Source of the DNA: DATGMS01 sp040905145
GTDB taxonomy: Bacteria; Bacteroidota; Bacteroidia; Cytophagales; Cyclobacteriaceae
DNA: 27,417 nt
Reading direction: 5' to 3'
NCBI GenBank assembly: GCA_040905145.1
Contig: JBBDSC010000160.1
Span: 1-27,417, forward strand
The position numbers and the translations under genes were made by a program. Shown piece by piece: positions 6,845 through 15,999 of this stretch. Below the pieces are notes generated by a model that saw only the letters and a program-made list of their open reading frames with translations, searched no databases and was not told the DNA's origin. The stretch's first letter is position 1. Each line of letters starts with the position of its first letter.

Positions 6845-9016
6845 TTAAACCAGCTTTTTCAGCAAATTCCTTACCTCTTTCGGGCTCTTTATATTGTAAT
6901 TGGCCTCTGTATACGTATAGCCGACCCTAATGCTATGTGCATGCTCCGGCATGGCCTTAAAAGTATCCTCATCAGTCCAATCATCCCCTATGGCCAGGAT
7001 AAAATCAAATTTTTTCCCCTTCATAAAGGCAGTGGCTGCCTTCCCCTTATTGATTTCCGGCCTCTTGATCTCCAATACCATATTCCCTTCCAGCACCTGC
7101 AAATTATAGCCTCGTGCCATATATTTCAGATGACTGAACAGTTCCCGCATTCTCAAATCCCCCAATCCACTTTCTACTTTTTTGTAATGCCAAACCAGCG
7201 AATGATGTTTTTCCTCAATAAAAGACCCGGGAGTACGCTGGACATAATATTCCATTACCGGCCTGATGTCCGGCTTCCAACTATCATCCACTTCTGCGTA
7301 AGCAATCCAATCTTCTTTGGAACCCCTCATTTTTAACCAGACTCCATGTTCGGCAATCATATCCACTTGTAATCCTTCCAGCAATTTTTCAAGGGTAACC
7401 TTGTCCCTGCGACTGATTATTACTACCTGGGCTTTTTCACTCAATAAGATCAATAGCTCTTTTAATTCCTCATCTGGAAAAGTGTCTGCTGGCCTGCTTT
7501 TATACCCTATTAAAGTACCATCATAATCAAGGAACAAAATCGGTTTTTTAGCGGCCTTAAAATCGTTCTGTAAACTCTTGCTGATTTCCTCATCTACCTC
7601 GTTGGACTGCAATTTTTTCTGCTTTTCCTTCACATGCTCCAGGCGGTCCATAAATACCTTTACCCATTGGAAGATGTCATATCTTTTCAGACTTTCCTGC
7701 ATGGAAGCATTTCGGGTAATTTGCTCCTCTTGTTTCATAGAGAGTGCTTCTTTTATCGCCTCTGTTACCCGTGCCATATCATTGGGGTTGACCATAATTG
7801 CCTCCTGTAGCTCCTTGCTCGCTCCTGCCATTTCGGACAAAATCAAAACCCCCTTCTGATCCGTTTTACTGGCAATAAACTCCTTACAGACCAGGTTCAT
7901 TCCATCCCTTAAGGGGGTAACCAAGGCAATATCTGACATGCTGTAAAAAGCACTCAATTCCTCAAAAGGGAAACTTCTGAAGAAATAATGGATAGGAACC
8001 CAGTCTAAGGTGGAATAGTCGCTATTGATCTTCCCTACCAGGGTGTCTATTTCTTCTTTCAATTCCATATAAGTTTTCACCTTTGTTCTTGAAGGAACCA
8101 CTACCATGATCATAGAGACTTTGCCATGAAATTCCGGATGGTCTCTTAACAAGGCATCAAAAGCTTTAATCCTTTGTGGAATGCCTTTGGAATAATCCAG
8201 CCGATCAATTGAAAGTAAAAGCTTTTGATCGCCCAAATATTTTTTGAATCTTTTAACTACATTTTGTGTCTTTTCGCTTTTTGCTGCCGTAGCAAATTTA
8301 TCATAATCAATTCCCATAGGAAAAGCATCCACATTGATCAACCTGTTATCTGCTTGTATATAGCCGCTTTCATCCCTCATACCCAATATCCTTCCCATCG
8401 CACTTAAACAATGGCGCATATCGTCATAAGTATGAAACCCTATCAAATCAGCTCCTACCATTCCCTCCAGGATTTCCTTTCTCCAGGGAAGCATCCTGAT
8501 AATCTCATAAGAAGGAAAAGGAATATGCTGAAAGAAAATAATGGTTGCCTTGGGAAGTCTTTCCCTCAACATCCCCGACAGCAGTAAAAGCTGATAATCA
8601 TGGACCCATATGGTATCATCGGCCTTTGCTTTTTCCATTATAGCATCGCAGAATTTTTTATTGACACGGACGTAGGCTTCCCAATGGTTTTGGTCGTAGT
8701 TGATGTACTGGGTGAAATAATGAAAAGCTGGCCAGATGGTTTCATTGCTAAAGCCTTCATAAAATTCCTCAATATCTTTTTTTGTCAAAAAGACAGGGAC
8801 CATTTTCAAGCCTTTTAGTTCGCTGATTATTTCTGCACGTTGTTCCTGGCTTTCCACATTATTGCCTGGCCAACCAATCCAAATATTTTCCCCTTCCTTA
8901 TAGATGGATCCCAATCCTGTGGCAAGGCCCCCCGCGCTGGGCTTGAATTCGAATTTTCCCTGCTTAAGGCGTAAGCTGACAGGTAATCTGTTTGAAACAA
9001 TGATCGTTTTTCCCAT
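6845..9016 (-). CDS. Bifunctional alpha,alpha-trehalose-phosphate synthase / trehalose-6-phosphate phosphatase
   Basis: Makes trehalose in two steps on one chain: UDP-glucose plus glucose-6-phosphate gives trehalose-6-phosphate, which is then dephosphorylated. 723 residues. The OtsA-like GT20 domain (1 to about 465) shows SNRLP (8-12), PSAGGL (26-31), WVHDYQL (137-143), DRLDYSKG (271-278) and DGMNLVCKEF (371-380). After a charged linker, the OtsB-like HAD phosphatase (about 490-723) shows DYDGT (497-501) and GDDWTDED (677-684). Both active sites look complete, so both activities are expected; the fused form is known in Bacteroidota and eukaryotes. It is monocistronic as far as seen, convergent with the antiterminator gene, and has 244 bases upstream without a recognised promoter. 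Likely role in osmotic or desiccation stress (inference). Confidence 0.96.
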   Translation of the reverse strand: MGKTIIVSNRLPVSLRLKQGKFEFKPSAGGLATGLGSIYKEGENIWIGWPGNNVESQEQRAEIISELKGLKMVPVFLTKKDIEEFYEGFSNETIWPAFHYFTQYINYDQNHWEAYVRVNKKFCDAIMEKAKADDTIWVHDYQLLLLSGMLRERLPKATIIFFQHIPFPSYEIIRMLPWRKEILEGMVGADLIGFHTYDDMRHCLSAMGRILGMRDESGYIQADNRLINVDAFPMGIDYDKFATAAKSEKTQNVVKRFKKYLGDQKLLLSIDRLDYSKGIPQRIKAFDALLRDHPEFHGKVSMIMVVVPSRTKVKTYMELKEEIDTLVGKINSDYSTLDWVPIHYFFRSFPFEELSAFYSMSDIALVTPLRDGMNLVCKEFIASKTDQKGVLILSEMAGASKELQEAIMVNPNDMARVTEAIKEALSMKQEEQITRNASMQESLKRYDIFQWVKVFMDRLEHVKEKQKKLQSNEVDEEISKSLQNDFKAAKKPILFLDYDGTLIGYKSRPADTFPDEELKELLILLSEKAQVVIISRRDKVTLEKLLEGLQVDMIAEHGVWLKMRGSKEDWIAYAEVDDSWKPDIRPVMEYYVQRTPGSFIEEKHHSLVWHYKKVESGLGDLRMRELFSHLKYMARGYNLQVLEGNMVLEIKRPEINKGKAATAFMKGKKFDFILAIGDDWTDEDTFKAMPEHAHSIRVGYTYTEANYNIKSPKEVRNLLKKLV

Positions 9017-9260
9017 AATTTAACAAGCTGATATGAAAAAATAACATGCTTATGAATTTATATTATGATTTCAAGTTAGGGAAAAATAAGTGAAAAGGAA
9101 AGACAAGATGCGGTATTAATTATTCGAAAGACATTTTATTATAGATATGAATCTCCTTAATATAATTCCACAGTTGAAACTATTTTGCCTTCTGGTCAAA
9201 ATAATTTGATAAACCTATTGCCAGTTGTTTATGGCCGACGCTTCTTCCCCTGTATCATTC

Positions 9261-9623
9261 TTAATAATTGATCCTGTCCTTTTCAAAGAGCCTTCGAAAT
9301 CGATTGCCTGTCAATGCACCAAAACCCCCGATCAGGAATCCAATTGAAGAGGTGGCCAACAAAAGGACAAAGCTATGGTCAATATTCATGATCTGACTTA
9401 CTTTTTCAGGCAGATCGGACCCCGTGTTCAAAGTAATCAGGAAAGGGACTAAAAGCCAAACTGCCCCTACAGCCAACGCTGCGGAAAAAAAAGCACCTGT
9501 ACCCTTTCCTCCTACAAAAGCGGCCAGTAAACCAATCAGCAACATTAACCCCCAATAAGATAAAAAAGGACCAAGAAAGAAGGCTGCCATACCACTCAAT
9601 GCAAATAATAATAAAAACCTCAT
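9261..9623 (-). CDS. Small hypothetical membrane protein
   Basis: 120 residues, no family recognised. It is very hydrophobic with four likely transmembrane helices (about 2-18, 22-38, 44-66, 85-106), a short polar loop after helix 3 (TGSDLPEKVSQ) and a basic C-terminal tail (NRFRRLFEKDR) likely in the cytoplasm. Its ATG lies three bases after the stop of the penicillin-acylase-family gene, so the two are almost surely co-transcribed and translationally linked. A shorter open frame in another phase (9406-9630) overlaps it but gives a less regular helix pattern and is rejected. Function unknown. Confidence 0.75.
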   Translation of the reverse strand: MRFLLLFALSGMAAFFLGPFLSYWGLMLLIGLLAAFVGGKGTGAFFSAALAVGAVWLLVPFLITLNTGSDLPEKVSQIMNIDHSFVLLLATSSIGFLIGGFGALTGNRFRRLFEKDRINY

Positions 9624-9626
9624 AAA

Positions 9627-12053
9627 TCAATTCGTAATAAAGGTGGTCCTGAACAAAACATCATCCTGGTCTTCAGCCTTACGGGGATTAAAATTCACAT
9701 ATTCCCCCTTCGCCCATTTTTCTATCATGTTGTCATAAAACCTGCTTCCCGGGTTCCCGGATTGGCCTCCGGGATAAATACCAAAGGCTTTAATTTCATC
9801 CCCCATTTCCACCACCATTCTCCAACTTGCACCGTGGCGTTCACCTGTTGCATTGATCATCCCTTTTCCCCCTCCCGTAGGAATATTAAAAAACCCGAAG
9901 GCGGCAAAATTTGGCACCAGGTGTTGAATGGAAGTTTTTTTGAAATTTGCCCAGGTAGGGTCTTCTCCGGTTTCCCTCCAGGTGCCTATTTCTTGGACCA
10001 TCCTTTCAAAACTTTCAGCGACCAGTTCGCGGGCAGTTTCCGCAAGCTCAGTTTCCGGATTATCAAAAATTACGCTTTCCGGCTCTTCACGCATAAGCTG
10101 GGTAGTTTGATAATTGTTTGGAAATACGATAGGCCTTCCCCGCTCTTTCCATTTGCCCCAGGCCAGTTCTTCAAAATTTTCCCACCAGCTTGCGAAGAGG
10201 GGAGGTGCGGATTGATCGGGAAATGCATGGAAATCCCATTCTTGTAGTTCCATCAGCAATTCTTCCGCTGTAGGCGAAAAATCCTTGGTGGGGTCTTCCA
10301 ACAAATACGCCAACATCACAGGAAGTGACTCGAAAGCATGCAGGTTTAAATTGTCCAATTGAAGCGCCTTCATATCTTCGATGCTGATCGTATTCATGTC
10401 ATTCAGGATGCTGTTCAATCTTCTGTTCCTATAATGCTCAAAACTATTGTCAAATACATAATAAGGATAAGAGGGATCAACAGAGTGTTGGTTGGCGGAG
10501 CTGACAAACCCACGATCGGGATTAAAAGTAGCCGGATTGTGATCAGGGGGAATAGTGCCTTTCCATTCAAAGGCGGGGTTATTCCCTTCCATTAAATATT
10601 TGCCCTGCTCTTCCCATTTCAAAGGGAATTTCCCTTGCACCTTCATGGCGATATTCCCTGTAGTACTGGCAAAGACAAAATTTTGGGCAGGGGAAGTATA
10701 GTGATTTAGGCCATTGATGAAATCTGCATGGTTTTCACCCTTGTTCAACTCTAAAAATGTCCTTTGTTCATTGGAACCATCATGGGCCGTCCATTTAAGG
10801 GCAAAATTGACATTTTGTGCATTTGCCGAGAAAGTCTTATCATACACTACGGGGCCGTAATGGGTATAAATCACCGTATCTATATAGGGTAATTCATTCT
10901 TTACCTGGATTTCCTCAATCCTTTTTGTACTTTGAATCCACTGATCATTGTATAAATACTCCAGCCTGCTTCCATTTTTAAAGGTAATGGCATACCAATC
11001 CCTCACATCCCTGGTAGCGTTGGTAACCCCCCAGGCAATGTCCTCATTAAATCCGCAGATCACCCCCAAAGCGCCTGGCAGTGTAGCGCCTTTAGCAGAA
11101 TGCCCAGGTGTGGTCAACTGCATAGCAAACCATAAGGAGGGCATATTCAAATTTAAATGGGGATCATTCGCTAAAATGGGATAGCCATTTTCGGTTTTCT
11201 TGCCAGCCACCGCCCAATTGTTCGAGCCTATGCCTGGCTCGGGAGAAAGCATGGGATCAATTAAAATAGAGGAATCGGGATAATTAATATCCTCAGGCCT
11301 TTCAATGGGTAATGGAACAAAATCCCATTCTTTGGAGGATTCTATGACCGGGTCATTTTCAAGGGGAAAATCAGGAAATAATTTTTCCATCCACTCCGGG
11401 CCAATGATGTGACGAAGATTGGTAAATTCCAGGTCCTTGTCCCCTACCAGCATATCAGCCATATATTTCAACAATAATACCGTTTTAAAAGCTGTCCAAT
11501 GCTCAGGGGGGTAGTTCAACAGCTTATACTCAACGGGCAATTGAGCTGCCTGCAGTTGATCTATATATTGATTAACTCCATCGGAATAAGCGGTTATCAA
11601 CCTCAAAGTTTCCGGATCTTCAGACTTCAGGTAACTCATTCCAGCTTCAGCCCCAAAACCCAACCCTTTCCTTCTTTGCATCCTGTCGTATTCTATGGCC
11701 TGACTACCTACAATTTCGGAAATCCTGCCTGCTGCGGCCATGGTCTGGAACTCCATTTGCCAAAGCCTGTGCTTTGCTGTAATAAAACCTTGAGCCCTAT
11801 AAAGATCGGCTTCATTGGCAGCAAAAATATGGGGAATAAGATTTATGTCATACACCACCTCTACAGGAGCTGAAATATTTTTTAGCTCCATCTCATCTAC
11901 TGCAAGATCGTCTTCACTGTAGGCATTCTGCCAAAAACCATGATAAGGGTCCAAAAGCCCCGCCAATGGTGGTATCTGCCCAAAGTTTAAGGACAAGCCA
12001 ATAGCCAACATTAACGCGACAATCAGAGACAATAAAAACTCGAAATACTTCAT
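9627..12053 (-). CDS. Penicillin acylase family protein (Ntn hydrolase)
   Basis: Amidohydrolase of the penicillin G / cephalosporin / N-acyl-homoserine-lactone acylase family, made as a precursor that cleaves itself into two chains. 808 residues, typical length. An N-terminal hydrophobic segment (6-24) acts as signal or anchor. The alpha-chain region has the AANEADLYRAQGF and LWQMEFQTMAAAGRISEI stretches. The predicted autocleavage site lies before S277 (GIGSNNWAV, 274-282), the catalytic N-terminal Ser of the beta chain. Beta-chain landmarks are LANDPHLNLNMP and GFNEDIAWGVTN, and the C-terminal half has GGQSGNPGSRFYDN. The substrate cannot be told from sequence: beta-lactams, acyl-homoserine lactones or other acyl amides are possible. 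First gene of a two-gene unit with the small membrane protein; only 49 bases separate its start from the assembly gap, so its promoter may be lost in the gap. Confidence 0.93.
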   Translation of the reverse strand: MKYFEFLLSLIVALMLAIGLSLNFGQIPPLAGLLDPYHGFWQNAYSEDDLAVDEMELKNISAPVEVVYDINLIPHIFAANEADLYRAQGFITAKHRLWQMEFQTMAAAGRISEIVGSQAIEYDRMQRRKGLGFGAEAGMSYLKSEDPETLRLITAYSDGVNQYIDQLQAAQLPVEYKLLNYPPEHWTAFKTVLLLKYMADMLVGDKDLEFTNLRHIIGPEWMEKLFPDFPLENDPVIESSKEWDFVPLPIERPEDINYPDSSILIDPMLSPEPGIGSNNWAVAGKKTENGYPILANDPHLNLNMPSLWFAMQLTTPGHSAKGATLPGALGVICGFNEDIAWGVTNATRDVRDWYAITFKNGSRLEYLYNDQWIQSTKRIEEIQVKNELPYIDTVIYTHYGPVVYDKTFSANAQNVNFALKWTAHDGSNEQRTFLELNKGENHADFINGLNHYTSPAQNFVFASTTGNIAMKVQGKFPLKWEEQGKYLMEGNNPAFEWKGTIPPDHNPATFNPDRGFVSSANQHSVDPSYPYYVFDNSFEHYRNRRLNSILNDMNTISIEDMKALQLDNLNLHAFESLPVMLAYLLEDPTKDFSPTAEELLMELQEWDFHAFPDQSAPPLFASWWENFEELAWGKWKERGRPIVFPNNYQTTQLMREEPESVIFDNPETELAETARELVAESFERMVQEIGTWRETGEDPTWANFKKTSIQHLVPNFAAFGFFNIPTGGGKGMINATGERHGASWRMVVEMGDEIKAFGIYPGGQSGNPGSRFYDNMIEKWAKGEYVNFNPRKAEDQDDVLFRTTFITN

Positions 12054-12102
12054 GCAGAGAGGTAAAGTTAATTAAATGCTTAAAAGGTCAGGGTTTTAAA
12101 GC

Positions 12103-12202
12103 NNNNNNNNNNNNNNNNNNNNNNNNNNNNNNNNNNNNNNNNNNNNNNNNNNNNNNNNNNNNNNNNNNNNNNNNNNNNNNNNNNNNNNNNNNNNNNNNNN
12201 NN
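12103..12202. other. Assembly gap (100 N)
   Basis: Exactly 100 N, the common placeholder for a gap of unknown length. It separates the acylase start from the DUF2911 stop, so whether those two genes are adjacent, or something lies between, cannot be known from this window. Confidence 0.98.
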
Positions 12203-12205
12203 GAG

Positions 12206-12772
12206 TTATTGTACCTTTATCGGAAGGCTTGCTTTTTCCCATCTTACCAGCAAGCCGTTTCCTTCTACGTTCACTGAAAGATTTTCCTGGCTGGTTTCTT
12301 CCCACTGAGGGCTGACTTCAATTCTCAGAACATCATTTTCTTCTTTGTACTGATAATGGCCGTGCTCTAAATCCCACTCAGAATTAAATATCACCGTCCA
12401 GTCACCGTCTTCCCTTGGTATGGTAAACAACGAATATTTACCGGCTTCCAATGCTTCTCCTTCTACCATTACGTCGTCAGAAAATTCCACGAAAGTAGCT
12501 TCATTGGCACCTGTTCTCCAGACTTCGTTATAAGGGACCAAGTCTCCCCATATCACCCGGTCCTTAACAGAAGGGGCTCCGTATTGTACCTTCACGGTGG
12601 TGTTGCCAATTTTACCTTCACTTGTTTTTAAAGGACTTGCCTTTTCTTCAGAAGAACTCACACCTGTTTCATCTTCTCCTTCAGCCGTTTCAGATTTCTT
12701 TTCACCGCATCCATTAATGCCCAATAATCCACCTAAAAGTAAAGCCATTAATAATGTGTTTGATTTTTTCAT
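12206..12772 (-). CDS. DUF2911 family lipoprotein
   Basis: 188 residues from the start chosen here. The N-terminus MKKSNTLLMALLLGGLLGIN followed by GC is a lipoprotein signal with Cys22 as the lipidated residue, then an acidic, Ser-rich linker and the DUF2911 domain. Domain landmarks are VQYGAPSVKDRVIWGDLVPY, VWRTGANEAT, and GKYSLFTIP, which are conserved in this Bacteroidota family of unknown function. An in-frame ATG at 12901 would add 43 residues in front of the signal peptide; that start is unlikely because it would bury the lipobox. The stop is intact, three bases short of the assembly gap. Probably periplasmic or surface-attached. Family call is firm; role unknown. Confidence 0.9.
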   Translation of the reverse strand: MKKSNTLLMALLLGGLLGINGCGEKKSETAEGEDETGVSSSEEKASPLKTSEGKIGNTTVKVQYGAPSVKDRVIWGDLVPYNEVWRTGANEATFVEFSDDVMVEGEALEAGKYSLFTIPREDGDWTVIFNSEWDLEHGHYQYKEENDVLRIEVSPQWEETSQENLSVNVEGNGLLVRWEKASLPIKVQ

Positions 12773-12900
12773 AGTGGTAAGAAAGTTATTTTTCAAACGA
12801 AAATAGGCATTTTTTAATGGAATGCATACTTTTAACCTGCTGTTTTCAATTAAAGACCCAATGGCTTTACCCCTTATTCTCAAGGAGAATTCATGAAGCA

Positions 12901-12930
12901 TTTGTTATTCATTCATCGAAAATATATTTT
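12901..12930 (+). promoter_or_regulatory. Possible promoter of the EEP-family gene
   Basis: TTTG (12901-12904), an 18-base spacer and TATATTTT (12923-12930, one mismatch to TAnnTTTG). A start near 12938 leaves a leader under 20 bases. It lies in the divergent gap with the DUF2911 gene. Confidence 0.3.
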
Positions 12931-12954
12931 CACTGAAAATTCCTACTTTGCACT

Positions 12955-14028
12955 ATGCGAATAATAACCTTTACTATATTTTTACTGTCCCTGTTTCTTT
13001 TCTTTAGCATCAATGTATCCCCTGAAGCTTTCTCTTACACCGGATTATTGCCTCTCTTGATCCCTTTTTTCATGGTAATCAATGTTCTTTTATTGCTGAT
13101 ATTAATCATCACCAAAAGAATATTACTTATTATTCCATTGATCGCTTTAATAATTGGATGGAAATATATTGGGGTAACCATTCAACTGAACGGGAAATCA
13201 ACAGATACTGAAGGTTTAACCATCTTGAGCTACAACACCCTTTTATTTAATTTCAGGCAGGGCCAGGAGGAAGGCAAGGATTTGACCAAAAACTCCCTGC
13301 AGTGGGTGCGGGATAATCCTTCCGACATAAAATGCCTTCAGGAATTCCTACAGGACTATACTACTCCTTCCCTGAATGCCCTAAAACAGTTGAGTGACAA
13401 TGGAAATTATGAATATTCTTATCATATCATAGATGGCAATCCAAAAAGAAGATCTTACGGACTTGCAATTTTCAGTAAGTACCCCATTATAAATGAAGGC
13501 TTGGTATTTGATAATCAGCGGAACAATGGGGCGATGTTTATAGACATAAAAGTAGATAAGGATACCTTGAGGATTTATAATGTCCACCTGGAATCCATGA
13601 ACATAAAGGCATCAAGCCTGGGAGACGTGGAAGGTATTAAAAAAAATTATCGGACAACCCTGGGGAAATTAAAAAACGGCATCCAAATGCGTGCGGCACA
13701 GGTAAAGGTCCTATCCGGACATATCAAAAATTGTCCTTACCCTGTTATTGTGGCAGGGGACTTTAATGACGTTCCTTATAGCTATACCTATTTTACATTG
13801 AAATCAATTTTATTAAATGCCTTTGAAGAGGCTGGAAGAGGTTTTGGCTTTACTTATAATAAGGTGCTGTTCTTTTTGAGGATAGATAACATATTTTATG
13901 ATGAAGCATTTGAAATTAAGCAATTCCAAACCCACAGGGAAGTCGACTATTCTGATCATTACCCTATTTCGGCGGTTTTTAGTTGGGAAAAAATCCGTTC
14001 CAAAGAAAAAGAAAATACAACTGACTGA
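12955..14028 (+). CDS. Membrane-anchored endonuclease/exonuclease/phosphatase family protein
   Basis: 357 residues. Two or three N-terminal transmembrane helices (about 3-20, 29-52, 56-76) are followed by a metal-dependent EEP (DNase I-like) domain exposed outside the membrane. Active-site motifs are in order: SYNT with N94, CLQEF with the metal-binding E130, YNVHLES with H211, AGDFND with D269 and N271, RIDNIFYD with D311, and YSDHYPI with D334 and H335. All core catalytic residues are present, so it should be active. EEP enzymes act on nucleic acids, phosphoinositides or sphingomyelin; this N-terminal helix arrangement is common in uncharacterised Bacteroidota members and the substrate is not predictable. 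Same strand as the M1 peptidase 126 bases downstream, which has its own promoter. Confidence 0.9.
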   Translation: MRIITFTIFLLSLFLFFSINVSPEAFSYTGLLPLLIPFFMVINVLLLLILIITKRILLIIPLIALIIGWKYIGVTIQLNGKSTDTEGLTILSYNTLLFNFRQGQEEGKDLTKNSLQWVRDNPSDIKCLQEFLQDYTTPSLNALKQLSDNGNYEYSYHIIDGNPKRRSYGLAIFSKYPIINEGLVFDNQRNNGAMFIDIKVDKDTLRIYNVHLESMNIKASSLGDVEGIKKNYRTTLGKLKNGIQMRAAQVKVLSGHIKNCPYPVIVAGDFNDVPYSYTYFTLKSILLNAFEEAGRGFGFTYNKVLFFLRIDNIFYDEAFEIKQFQTHREVDYSDHYPISAVFSWEKIRSKEKENTTD

Positions 14029-14089
14029 TTCTTGAGCTTTTTTCTCTAGAACTTTCTTTTGTCTTTAGTGGGCTGTTCTTATACAAATG

Positions 14090-14122
14090 GTTGGTCAACT
14101 TGTATTAATTAATGTAGTTTTG
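14090..14122 (+). promoter_or_regulatory. Bacteroidota-type promoter for the M1 peptidase gene
   Basis: GTTG (14090-14093), a 21-base spacer, and TAGTTTTG (14115-14122), an exact TAnnTTTG. The start would be near 14130, about 25 bases before the ATG. Good spacing supports independent transcription from the upstream gene. Confidence 0.55.
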
Positions 14123-14154
14123 TCAAAAATGTCTTCATTGGAGAATGCTGGCCT

Positions 14155-15999
14155 ATGAAACAATTACTATCCACTGGTTTTATCCTGCTCTTGAGCAGTA
14201 TCATTTTTTGTTCACAAGCCCAATCAGGCAGGTGGCAGCAAGCCGTAAAATATAATATGGCAGTGAAAATGGATGTTAAAAGCAATCAGTACCAAGGGAC
14301 ACAAGTTTTGGAGTATACGAACAATTCCCCTGATACATTGAACAAGGTTTTTTTCCACCTGTATTTCAATGCTTTTCAACCCAATAGTATGATGGATATC
14401 AGATCCAAAACCATTGCTGATCCTGACACAAGGGTTGGGGACAGAATATCCAAATTAAAACCACATGAGATCGGCTACCTAAAAATCAACAAGCTTACCC
14501 TAAACGGCAAATCATTGGGCTTCGAACGGGTAGGGACAATATTGGAAGTAGATTTAAAAGAACCTATTTTACCACAAAGTACCGTTGTCTTTCAATCGGA
14601 ATTTGAAGGCCAGGTCCCGTTACAAATCCGCAGGTCCGGAAGGGACAATAAAGAAGGGGTCAGGTATTCTATGTCACAGTGGTATCCAAAGATCGCCAAT
14701 TATGACGAGCAGGGCTGGCATGCCCCACCTTATATTGGCAGGGAGTTTTATGGAGTTTTTGGAGATTTCGATGTAAAAATTACCATTGACAAATCCTATG
14801 TGTTGGGTGGTACCGGCTACCTTCAAAATGCCAATGAAATAGGCCATGGCTACCAAGAGGAAGGGGTAAAAGTAAAAAAGCCAGCAGGAGACGAACTTAC
14901 CTGGCATTTTCATGCACCAAAAGTACATGATTTTATGTGGGCAGCAGATCCTGATTACACCCACGATAAAATCCAGATGGAAAATGGAATCACCGTCCAT
15001 CATCTCTATATCAAAAACTCAAAAACTGAAACCAATTGGGAAAAATTAAAGGAATATACCCCCAAAGCTATCCGGTATATGAGCGAAAGGTTTGGGCAAT
15101 ACCCCTACAAGCAATTTTCTGTGATCCAGGGTGGAGATGGAGGAATGGAATATTCCATGTCCACCCTGATCACCGGTCACCGGCCACTGAACAGCTTGGT
15201 AGGGGTGATGGTACATGAATTGGTCCATAGTTGGTTCCACGGAATTTTGGCCACTAATGAATCTCTTTACCCCTGGATGGATGAAGGGTTCACTACTTTT
15301 GCCAGCAACCTGACCATGGCGGAGATTTTTAAGGAAGAAGAAACCGCTGATTCTCCTCATAGAGGTACTTATGGCAGTTACATAAAACTTGCCAAGTCCG
15401 GACTTGAAGAACCTTTGGCCACCCCGGCGGATCATTTCCATACCAACACCGCCTATGGGGCTGCTGCCTATTCCAAAGGGGCGATCTTTCTGGCGCAATT
15501 GGGATATATCATTGGCGAGGAAAACCGGGACAAAGGGATGTTGCGATACTGGAATACCTGGCAATTTAGACATCCTAACCCCAATGATATCATTCGGGCC
15601 ATGGAAAAGGAAAGCGGTCTGGAACTCGACTGGTATAAGGAATACTGGGTGTATAGCACTAAAACTATTGATTACGGAATTCAATCCATAGAAGCCTCCA
15701 ATGAAACCACAAAAATTACCTTGGAAAGAATAGGTTTGATGCCCATGCCTGTAGACTTGGTTATCACCTACACAGATGGGAGTCAGGAAATGGTGTATTT
15801 ACCGCTGGTCATTCAAAGGGGGAAAAAGCCTTTGGAAGCAGGTATGCCCTCCCGTATAATCACCCAAAGATGGCCCTGGACGCACCCTACCAAAGAAATA
15901 ATCTTGGAAGAGAACAAAGCGTCTATAAAAAGCATTGAAATAGATCCTTCGGGAAGAATGGCGGACGTCAACAGGGAAAACAATAAAATTGAGTTGTGA
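14155..15999 (+). CDS. Secreted M1 family zinc metallopeptidase
   Basis: 614 residues. A signal peptide (1 to about 22, cleavage likely after CSQAQ) sends it across the inner membrane. An N-terminal beta-rich domain is followed by the gluzincin catalytic domain. The zinc site is HELVH (354-358) with the third ligand E377, exactly the HEXXH-X18-E spacing of M1 enzymes; E355 is the catalytic base. GGMEYS (329-334) corresponds to the exopeptidase GxMEN motif, with Tyr in place of Asn, and a later TAYGAAAYSKG carries the likely catalytic Tyr. Likely an aminopeptidase, in the periplasm or at the cell surface. The variant GxMEN suggests altered N-terminus recognition. It has its own promoter at 14090-14122 and is followed by a repeat cluster. 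Confidence 0.93.
   Translation: MKQLLSTGFILLLSSIIFCSQAQSGRWQQAVKYNMAVKMDVKSNQYQGTQVLEYTNNSPDTLNKVFFHLYFNAFQPNSMMDIRSKTIADPDTRVGDRISKLKPHEIGYLKINKLTLNGKSLGFERVGTILEVDLKEPILPQSTVVFQSEFEGQVPLQIRRSGRDNKEGVRYSMSQWYPKIANYDEQGWHAPPYIGREFYGVFGDFDVKITIDKSYVLGGTGYLQNANEIGHGYQEEGVKVKKPAGDELTWHFHAPKVHDFMWAADPDYTHDKIQMENGITVHHLYIKNSKTETNWEKLKEYTPKAIRYMSERFGQYPYKQFSVIQGGDGGMEYSMSTLITGHRPLNSLVGVMVHELVHSWFHGILATNESLYPWMDEGFTTFASNLTMAEIFKEEETADSPHRGTYGSYIKLAKSGLEEPLATPADHFHTNTAYGAAAYSKGAIFLAQLGYIIGEENRDKGMLRYWNTWQFRHPNPNDIIRAMEKESGLELDWYKEYWVYSTKTIDYGIQSIEASNETTKITLERIGLMPMPVDLVITYTDGSQEMVYLPLVIQRGKKPLEAGMPSRIITQRWPWTHPTKEIILEENKASIKSIEIDPSGRMADVNRENNKIEL

Noticed and set aside
6779..7336. 185-codon plus-strand open frame
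   Set aside because: Starts in the inverted repeat and is antisense to the phosphatase domain of the trehalose enzyme; Phe/Cys-rich translation without a family.
9406..9630. 74-codon minus-strand frame overlapping the small membrane protein
   Set aside because: Shares the region in another phase; the 120-residue frame has a regular four-helix pattern and starts right after the acylase stop.
15046..15684. 212-codon minus-strand open frame
   Set aside because: Antisense to the catalytic domain of the M1 peptidase, whose zinc motif and length are conserved.
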